A stretch of 64,000 nt of DNA from NCBI GenBank assembly GCA_947471745.1, contig CANJKZ010000065.1, forward strand, positions 62,001 to 126,000, given 5' to 3'. Below the pieces are notes generated by a model, which saw nothing but the letters and a program-made list of their open reading frames with translations, made no database searches and was not told the DNA's origin. The DNA comes from Closterium sp. Naga37s-1. Its lineage: Eukaryota; Streptophyta; Zygnematophyceae; Desmidiales; Closteriaceae. The position numbers were made by a program, and so were the translations under genes. This document shows, one piece after another, positions 48,013 through 64,000 of this stretch (position 1 is its first letter; the number at the start of each line of letters is the position of its first letter).

Positions 48013-49399
48013 TACAGACCTTTCTATAATGGGCCCACCACACTTCCGTCATGCCTTCGTCCCGCGTTCTGCCCGTGGCGAACGCGCCATCGACCGTGGC
48101 GAAAGCGCCATCGTCAGTGGCGAACGCGCCAGCAGTGCGCAGCCCATCACGCGCCCCGTCACATAGCAATCGTGCGCACAGCAGCACACACACCCGCGCG
48201 GAGCAGCACCGTGCACACCTGCGCACGTAGTAGTCGCATGCGCAAGCAGCAGCAGTACGCACAGCAGTGCACACAGCAGCAGTGGCGAACGCACGCGCAG
48301 CTGCAAGCGCATGTGCAGCAGCCGCCAACGCACGCAGCGGCACGCGCACGCGCAGCAGCAGCCCGCGCGCGCGCGCAGCAGACGCACGTACAGCCTCTGC
48401 CGCAGCCGCGCGCTGCTACGCCCCATCTCTCTCCTTGCCGCGCCTGCTGGCGTGGGGGGGGAGGGTGAGGGGGTGACGGGGGTGACCAGCAAACCGCCAC
48501 CAGCTGCCCTCCTCTCTTCCTTTCTCTCCTTGCCGCACTTGCTTCTGTGGGGGGGGGGGGGGGGGGGAGAGGGGGAGGGAGAAGGGTAAGGGGGTGGCGT
48601 GAAAGTCCAGCAGCAGCCCTCTCTCCTCTACTCTCTCTCCCTCCAGCGCCTGACGTTGTGGGGGAAAGGGGGGGTGTGAGGGGGTGGCGAGAGAGATCCT
48701 GTTGAGCCAGCAGCCGCCCCTCCTCCTCTCTCTCTCACAGCTGCATGTGCCACTGTGGGGGGGAGGGTGAGGCGGTGGCGGAAGTCAGCCAGGCATCTGC
48801 ACTTGCCGCCCGCTGCTACCGTGGCACCTCCAACCGCCGCCCCTGCCTCCACCTGCTGTTTCTTTTGTTTTCTGTCCGCTGCTGTTGGTTGGCAGGTGCT
48901 GCCGTTGAGCCTTGCTGTGCCGCCGCCCTTGCCGCCGCACGCTCCTGCTCTCCAGGCGACCTGCCGCCACATGCACCTACTTCTGCTGTGCCGCCGCCCT
49001 TGCCGCCGCACGCTCCTGGTTCTACTGCTTCAACCTTGGCGGAGGGGTTGGTGCAATTGAATCTGCTACCACTGCACCGGTTGTCACTTCTCTTGCCTGC
49101 TGTTGTTGTTTTCTCTGCACTTGGTGTACCCCTGCAGGAGGAGTACTGCACATGGTTCTAGCTGTAGGCATTTAGGGGGTGTGTTGAAATGTATTCGTAT
49201 ACATTTATAACTGCCTACAATAGAACCGAGTGTAGTTATACGATCTTGTAGGTGGTGTACCATTGTTTCCTCTTTTTCCTATATCTTGTACCCTTGTTCA
49301 TTATTGAAACCCTCTTTGGCTTGCTCAACTCTCTCGACACTCACGCTAGTACCCTCAAACCCTAGTTATGGCTTCCTAGCCTATGAGCTTACTTTGACA
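48013..49399 (+). mobile_element. Non-autonomous LTR element NA6, left LTR lost
   Basis: Right LTR 49182-49399 (218 bp, TGTTGAAAT to TTTGACA) with purine tract TTTAGGGGGTG before it. On the left, GGGCCCACCAC (48031-48041), normally just after the primer site, directly follows gypsy-2 RT sequence, so the left LTR and primer site are deleted. The core is GC-rich with GCA/GCGCA repeats and G-runs; no coding region. Confidence 0.75.
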
Positions 49400-51037
49400 C
49401 CCGGTTCTAATTGTATTCGGTGATCATGCGCCCGCTGAGGTGGCAGTTCCTCTGGTAAATCGTCCGGAAAAATCCCCGGGTACCGTTTCGACAGTTCCTG
49501 TAGTTCGGGCGGTACCGCTGCTAGCAGTTTCTGAAAATCACTCGGCTGCTCCGCTTCTCCTACCAATGCGATATCCGCCGCGTACACGTCGGCTCCAGCG
49601 GCAACAGCCCGTTTCATTATGATGGCGTTGACGTAGACCGTTGAAGATTCGGGCAACTGCCAGCGAGGTAGCTCGACCCAGTTACCGCTACTTCGCACAG
49701 TGCAGCTACCCGTCCTCCAGTCGATTCGCGGATTGTAGCGTTGCAGCCAATCACGTCCCAGTAAAATGTTGTGCTCATCCAGTGTCGTCGTGAGCATTTC
49801 CTGTGTAAACCGGAAGTTTCTCCCGCAGCAGACTTTTACTCTCTCCACCTTTTCCCGTATGCCCAGCGGTGTGCCATCGACTAAGCGTGCATCTATCTCC
49901 GGTAAACACCGACTAAGTGTCAGTGGCAGCTTCCGTGCGGTTGCGGTATTAACTAAGCTATGACTTGCTCCTCCGTCTATAAGAATCTTCACTACTGCTC
50001 CCTGGATTTTCCTGTGAATCAGTACTGGGCAATCAGTTGCTGTACCCTCCTTATTCACCCGAGCCCGATCGATAGCATGAATCGGTACTGTGACTCGGTG
50101 AGGGTCAGTGAGGTTGGGCGAGCAGGTTGTCTCGTCACTAGTTGGCCCGATTTCTACTAACTGCTGGCGTTTCCCTGCCTCTGAGAATCCCTCCCCTGCT
50201 CTGCTCCGCGGCGCCTCAGCTCCTCTGGGCATTCGCTCTTGCGATGGCCCGGCCTGTTACAAGCAAAGCAGCGGCCCTTAAATGGCACGGCAGCTGCATT
50301 CGCTGCAACGGCGTATACAGTGGCGTGCTCGGCCGGTCCCCGAGAACGTTGTCCGTAGTAGAACCCCGGTCTCGGTCGGCGAGCGCGAGGATCTCGTTGA
50401 AGTTCGAGAGCCTGCGTAGCATGATTTTGTGCGTGATGTCCGGCTTCAGCCCTCCGACGTAACGGTCTACTGCTCCGCTTCGTGCATGTAGCCGAATTGC
50501 TCGCATAATGCGAGGAAACCGCTCGTGTAGTCTTGGACCGACCCGAGTTGTCGCCAAGTACGCAGTCGCCCGCCGCGACGAAATAGAAGCCGCAACCGGC
50601 TCGAAGCGCGTCAGAAGCCCTGCGCACCACGCATCCCACGTGCGGTACTGGGCGGTTTCGCAGAAAGAACTCCATGTGACGGCTGGACTCGAGGGCCCTC
50701 CCTCTTGCGATGGCGGCTCATAGGCGTGTGGCGACGTCACGATGACTCGCCACCAGTCCATGGCGGGGCTCCTCAGCAGCGAAAGTGCGTAGCGAATCTT
50801 CGCTGCGTCCGACTCGACGTAATTCGCGTCGAAGAAAATGTTCATCGTGAAAACCCACGATTGAGCTGTCGAACCTCCACGTTGGCTAGGATCGAAGCAG
50901 GGCGGGCGCTGCGGCTTGAGTGGCATCGGCGCCATGATGTCGTTGTTGCCACTCGTTGCGGCGAACTCCACGTGCCGGCGGATTTCGCGAGGCCCTTGTG
51001 TGCCTGTTGCGGCCCTGTTCCTCTCCATGCCAGGCAT
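49400..51037 (-). pseudogene. gypsy-2 gag and protease
   Basis: Gag: capsid segment W-V-F-T-M-N-I-F-F and L-R-S-P-A-M-D-W-W, then a zinc knuckle C-F-A-C-N-R-P-G-H-R-K-S-E-C near 50260. The gag core is split between two frames near 50500. Protease: I-L-I-D-G-G-A-S-H-S near 49990 and L-L-G-R-D-W-L near 49760. RT starts with A-H-D-H-R-I-Q-L-E-P-G and is cut by NA6 at 49400. Confidence 0.8.
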
Positions 51038-51049
51038 TGAGGGAGCGGT

Positions 51050-52007
51050 GCCATCACTGGCTACGCCTGAGCGTTGTCCTACGCTGTCGTTCTGTGTCGG
51101 TGTGCCCTCTTTTCCCGTCGCCCGCCGCGACGCCCTGGGGGGCCGCGGGCCGCACGTCGGAGCAGCCGCCCCTGGTGCAGCCGCCCCTGGAGCACCCGCC
51201 CCTGGTGCAGCCGCCCCTGGACCTCAGCAGCCGCCCCTGGCCCCTGGAGCAGCCGCCCCTGGTGCAGCCGCCCCTGGACCCCGCGACGCCGCCCCTGGAC
51301 CCCACGGTGCCGACCCTGCAGCTGCATGCGACGCCGTTCCTGGACCCTGTGCTGCCCATTGCCGCCCGTTGCTGCCCGTGCCTGTGCTGCCCGTTGCTGC
51401 TCTCCCCCCCCCTCCCCCCCCCCCTCCCCTTCTTCGTCTCCCTGCTGCGCGTGCAGCCGTGGAACGGAGGGTCTGGGGGTGGCGGGTATGGGGGTGATGG
51501 GTGGTATGTTTCCCTTCCCCTCCTCCTCCTTTCGTTCCCACTGCTGCAGCTGCCGCTGGGGGGAGGGTGTGAGGGTGTGGGGGAGCCAGGGGAGTGGCAT
51601 TGGGGTGGCGGGTGTGAGACCAATCAGCCCCCGTCCCTCTGAGGTGGGGGGGGGGGGGGAGGAGAGTAAAGGGGTGGCAGGAGTGCCTGCCCCTTTGCTG
51701 CTGTACCTGCTTTGTTACCTTGCCTGCTGTTGCTGTTTTCTCTGTTCGTGGTGTACCCATCCAGGATGTGTCGCTGCACAGACTCCTGCTGCAGGCAGTT
51801 ATGGGGGAGTGTTAGAATATATCTGTAACTGCCTGTAGCTGTAGTTAGTGTAGTTATTATAAACTTGTTGGTGGTGCACCTTCTTTGCATGCTTTGTTTG
51901 TTATTTGTACCTCGCTCCATAGTGAACTCCCCCCTCTTTTGCCTAAACTATCTCGACTCCCTTTGGCCTAGGCTACTAAGCCTAGGCCCTACTCTTTCTA
52001 TTCAACA
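51050..52007 (+). mobile_element. Non-autonomous LTR element NA7, left LTR lost
   Basis: Right LTR 51810-52007 (198 bp, TGTTAGAAT to TTCAACA) with purine tract ATGGGGGAG. The core starts near 51050 inside a leader-type GC-rich repeat (GCCGCCCCTGGAGCA units at 51160-51310), with no left LTR or primer site. Its LTR is related to that of NA4: both carry the 24-bp palindrome around AGCCTAGGCC near the 3' end. It sits in the gypsy-2 leader. Confidence 0.7.
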
Positions 52008-52041
52008 TGAAGGTGTGGGTGCGGTCCGAGAGGAGATCGTA

Positions 52042-52410
52042 GGCTCTGAATACCAAGTGTTACGAGTGCAATTGAGCGAGCGAGCGAGAATTGCACTATT
52101 GAAGCAAAACAATACAACGAGCGAAGGCATGCGCGAAGAATATATAGCGAACTAGAGTGGTAACGGTAACGTGAGGACTTGGGGTGCGCTACGGGCCTAG
52201 CGCCGAGGTTGGGATATGTCGAGGCGGAGGTCCGGAGCGTGGGTTACCAACCGAACTGTGAGGTTGGGTCGCGTCGTGAACAGTGGCGGGAGTCGTAGTC
52301 GAGGCGAGTGTCGCGAGCGGGGTGTTTCACTGTTTGGGTGCCGATGGCGGGAATGGTCTTGTGCGCGGTAAGCAGGGGCGCGGAGTAAGGAAAAGGAATT
52401 TTCCTTCACA
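52042..52410 (-). repeat. 5' LTR (52058-52410) and primer site of gypsy-2
   Basis: Same sequence as the 3' LTR with scattered changes. A CT spacer separates it from the primer site TGGTATTCAGAGCC, as in gypsy-1. Confidence 0.85.
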
Positions 52411-53211
52411 GGGTCTGGAAAAGTTGCATAAATCCACTGGAGTAATGTACAGTAAGAATATTCGTTGGCGTTGAAGACTGCCTAAGCGTTATCAAATCGC
52501 TAAGTTCGAAGATCTAATAACGGCTCCTTCAACAAAACCACAAGCACTGGCACGTGGCGCACATGGCTGGTGAGTGGCAGTTTGCTGGGGAAACGTGACA
52601 GAAGAACCCCCACCTGAAGACCAGCGATCAAGCCCCCTCGAAGTTATCGAAATGCCCACTTGGTCAAACGGAATGGATACCCAGTTGACGATCGTCGTCG
52701 AGATGTCGCTAAAATTCGCAGGCTCAAACGTTCCCTTTCAGGCCCAGTGGCGGTTTTAGTCTCAGCTCAAGTCTGATCTGATTTTTGTTATGTAGCACCA
52801 AACACAATTAGTCTAGGAATCATGTGCCTTCCTGGCAATGCCCAGAAGGTCTAGTCTAGTCACACCAAAGCCTGGCTGCTCAAAGTCATGGCAGCTCGAT
52901 GTTAGGCGTCCCGATGGTTCGTAAGAACTATAATTAGTCTAGAGGTTTTAATTGCAAAGCGCGTGATCTAGTTTCGTCGCTTTTCACTTCACTCGGTAGC
53001 AATCGTCCGAGTTCACGAGATTAGGATCCGAGCAGACGCGAGGCTCGCGTCACTTCAGATCACCTCGCAGATCGTCTGACACGAAGCGAGATTACCACTT
53101 TACAAGGAAAGACAGGGCCACTTTACGCTAGGAGATAAGAGCCAATTTACGCGAGTAGAGATCATCGTATACATCACATCCCGCCGTCTGTTGGAAATAT
53201 CGCGGGCCGGA
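52411..53211 (+). other. Region between gypsy-2 and the coiled-coil gene
   Basis: No gene recognised. Base composition is balanced, unlike the GC-rich retroelements. It should contain the promoter and 5' untranslated region of the coiled-coil gene; I see no reliable core motif. Short ORFs here have no family resemblance. Confidence 0.5.
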
Positions 53212-62405
<9,194 letters not shown>

Positions 62406-63008
62406 TGCAGTGGAGGTTGAAGGGGCTTTAGTTTACAGTCCACTCAAGAAGGAATGGGGAGAGGCAGTCCCCTCTGGTTTGCCAATGCTGCTCGGTAGTG
62501 CGGTGGAGGTCGAAGCGGTTTTAGAGTCGACTCAAGAAGGGTGGGGGCAAGGCAGTCGCTTGTGGATGCGGCTTGAAGTGTGAAGCGTGAAGGGATGAAC
62601 CAGGGCGGTAGCAGGGTGAGATGGGATGAAGATGGGGTGATTTGCAGCGGTTACCATGGGGTTGCTGGGAGAATCTGGGCTGTGCTTGTGGAGAGGAGAA
62701 TCTGGGGCTCGAGAGGTAGCAAGAGTGGGCTGATGAGTAGGACGAGGCTGTTGCTGCGACGAGGCAATTTTGGTTGTATCTCCTTCCTTCCCAGTGCTGC
62801 TGGGTTACCGGTATTAGTTTGAAGCTTGAAGTGTAATTACAGGCACTAGTCTCTGTCCTTCAGGAAGTAGGTACAGTATGTTCTAGCAAGATGACTGAAC
62901 CTGAAATAGCGAACTTGCAAGGCTGGGATTCACTGACAGTACCGTCACGATGTGCGTCTTTTCTGGGAAGTGGTATCCTTACCATGGTTTGTTACCATGG
63001 CAACATCA
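62406..63008. other. Intergenic region between the convergent coiled-coil gene and APC10
   Basis: 62462-62510 and 62549-62570 are decayed tandem copies of the last coding bases of the coiled-coil gene (GGCAGTCGCCTCTGG and on). Beyond that no gene is seen; it should hold both 3' untranslated regions. Confidence 0.6.
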
Positions 63009-64000
63009 CTACCTAACAGCAGCATACACGCCAAATTCCACTGTATTGAACTCCATGGGTACCCCTACTGCTCTCACCACATTCCTGCAATGAACAGAGA
63101 GGTATGGGCCACATGCATGAAGGAAATAACAACCAATCGTGTAGAAGCTGAGATGAGCCATGTGACATGGCAGGTGGCATCACATGTGGAAGCAACAGGA
63201 AAGGCAAGCATGAGCACAAAAGGACTCTCTGGCAGGGCCCATAGACACTGTGGATGGGCATGGTGTGTGGACGGCCACATGGGGAGTGACTCACTGGCAG
63301 GGCCTGTAGCTGTTGATGTGGGAAGTGAAAGGAAAGGATGTACTATGGGCGTCGTATAAAGTGTGGAAGGCCACGTGGGCAGCAAGTGACTCACTGGCGG
63401 GGACCATAAATGTTGATCTGTCTGATGTGCGTGTCACGGCCGTTCTGGTGGTTGGAGATGACTGCCAGCTGCAGGTAGAACGCTCGCAGGTACTCCCTGG
63501 GATGGCGCAGATGGGGGAAGGAGGGGGGAGGGGGGAGGTGTTGAAGATGCGGCGCATGGTTGACTCTGTGGTATGGCAGCATGTGACTACATTGACGCTG
63601 GTGGTTCGAGATAACTGCCAGCTGCAGGTGGAATGCCCGCAGGTACTCCCTGGGGTGGCACGGGTGGGCATGGAGAAGGTAAGGGGAAGTGGGGAAGATT
63701 GATACTGCTATATTGATTCAGATTGACTGTGGAGGTTGGAGATGACTGCCAGTTGACCAGTCGATACAGTAGAACGCACGCAGGTACACCCTGGGGTGGC
63801 ACAGATGGGCACGGGAGGGGTGCATGCATGACGAGAATAAGAAGCAAGGTTGGTGACCGTGGTTCAAAAGGGGCAGGGACAGGCATGCAGCACTTGCCGT
63901 TGAGATCCCTCCAAAGCAACTGAGCTGTCATTCACCGGTCAGTCACAGCGGGATATGCAGCGAGACCAACCACTCCCCCCCATGGTGACTCACCTGTCAT
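63009..64000 (-). CDS. APC10: Anaphase-promoting complex subunit 10, 3' exons; 5' part beyond the window
   Basis: APC10/DOC1 helps the APC/C ubiquitin ligase bind degron-bearing substrates through its DOC beta-sandwich. Two exons are clear. 63395-63496 encodes [12 protein letters not shown] then [14 protein letters not shown] and I-Y-G-P-R, the DOC signature. 63009-63084 encodes the end, [10 protein letters not shown] and stop, in phase across a GT-AG intron of 310 bp. The C-terminal V-R replaces the Ile-Arg tail used in other eukaryotes to dock on the APC/C; land-plant versions, as I recall, also end this way. Upstream exons lie to the right of the window. Confidence 0.88.
63222..63800 (-). 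repeat. Partial tandem copies of the APC10 DOC exon
   Basis: 63595-63660 and 63738-63800 copy the 5' half of the exon at 63395-63496 ([15 protein letters not shown]). 63222-63245 and 63282-63310 copy its 3' end with the GTGAGT donor. All are truncated or altered. Confidence 0.75.

Larger units (their letters stand above)
41807..52410 (-). mobile_element. Ty3/gypsy chromovirus gypsy-2, carrying NA4 to NA7
   Basis: 5' LTR 52058-52410 (353 bp), primer site TGGTATTCAGAGCC at 52042-52055, gag about 51037-50157, protease 50130-49400, RT 48010-47370, RNase H and zinc-binding integrase start 47370-46529, integrase core 45073-44270, integrase end plus chromodomain 42614-42190, purine tract GGGGAGGGGGG and 3' LTR 41807-42158. 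Order PR-RT-RH-IN-chromodomain defines a chromovirus, whose chromodomain steers insertion toward particular chromatin. Four short LTR elements interrupt it and several frames are broken. The flanks (GAAGG and GGGTC) do not match, so no target duplication is seen. Confidence 0.85.

Noticed and set aside
53191..53211. Start of the coiled-coil protein at 53191
   Set aside because: The codon there is TTG; the first in-frame ATG is at 53212.

Overview
The window is nuclear DNA of a green, plant-lineage eukaryote. The host genes are a plant-type photosystem I antenna gene (LHCA4-like), the cell-cycle E3 subunit APC10, a coiled-coil family known from land plants, and a secreted modular subtilase. 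Introns are GT-AG, and LTR retrotransposons use initiator-tRNA-Met-like primer sites. Thrombospondin-1 and EGF modules together with an LHCA4-type gene point to a streptophyte alga rather than a land plant. A zygnematophyte such as Closterium is my best guess, but no sequence search was possible.

Layout. 1-23871 is a nest of LTR retrotransposons. From the outside in: short element NA3 holds copia-2, which holds copia-A, which holds gypsy-1 (which holds copia-1) and the short elements NA1 and NA2. 24550-25506 (+) is the LHCA4-like gene in three exons. 25653-41150 (-) is one very large, many-exon gene for a secreted proteinase-K-like subtilase with an I9 propeptide, a PPC-like domain, TSP1 repeats and EGF/Cys-rich modules. 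41807-52410 (-) is a chromodomain-bearing Ty3/gypsy element (gypsy-2) carrying four short LTR elements, NA4 to NA7. 53212-62405 (+) is the coiled-coil gene. 63009 to the right edge (-) is the 3' part of APC10.

Two patterns stand out. First, the subtilase, coiled-coil and APC10 genes contain tandem copies of their own exons with flanking intron. The clearest case is thirteen 138-bp units, each a 63-bp phase-0 exon (21 residues, exactly three heptads) plus a 75-bp intron. Truncated exon copies repeatedly stop beside a palindrome of the form TTGAGRCGYCTCAA. Second, the short LTR elements lack gag-pol but share layout with the copia elements: GC-rich minisatellites in the leader, a GGGCCC motif and often a hairpin just after the primer site (with compensating base changes between families), and a palindrome near the 3' end of the LTR. 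Short elements with both LTRs have clear 5-bp target duplications (CCATC, TCCTT, TCGAG, TTCTC).

Apart from LHCA4 and APC10, host-gene exon structures are my manual reading from splice signals, frame and homology remembered from protein families; exon choice in the duplicated regions is uncertain.
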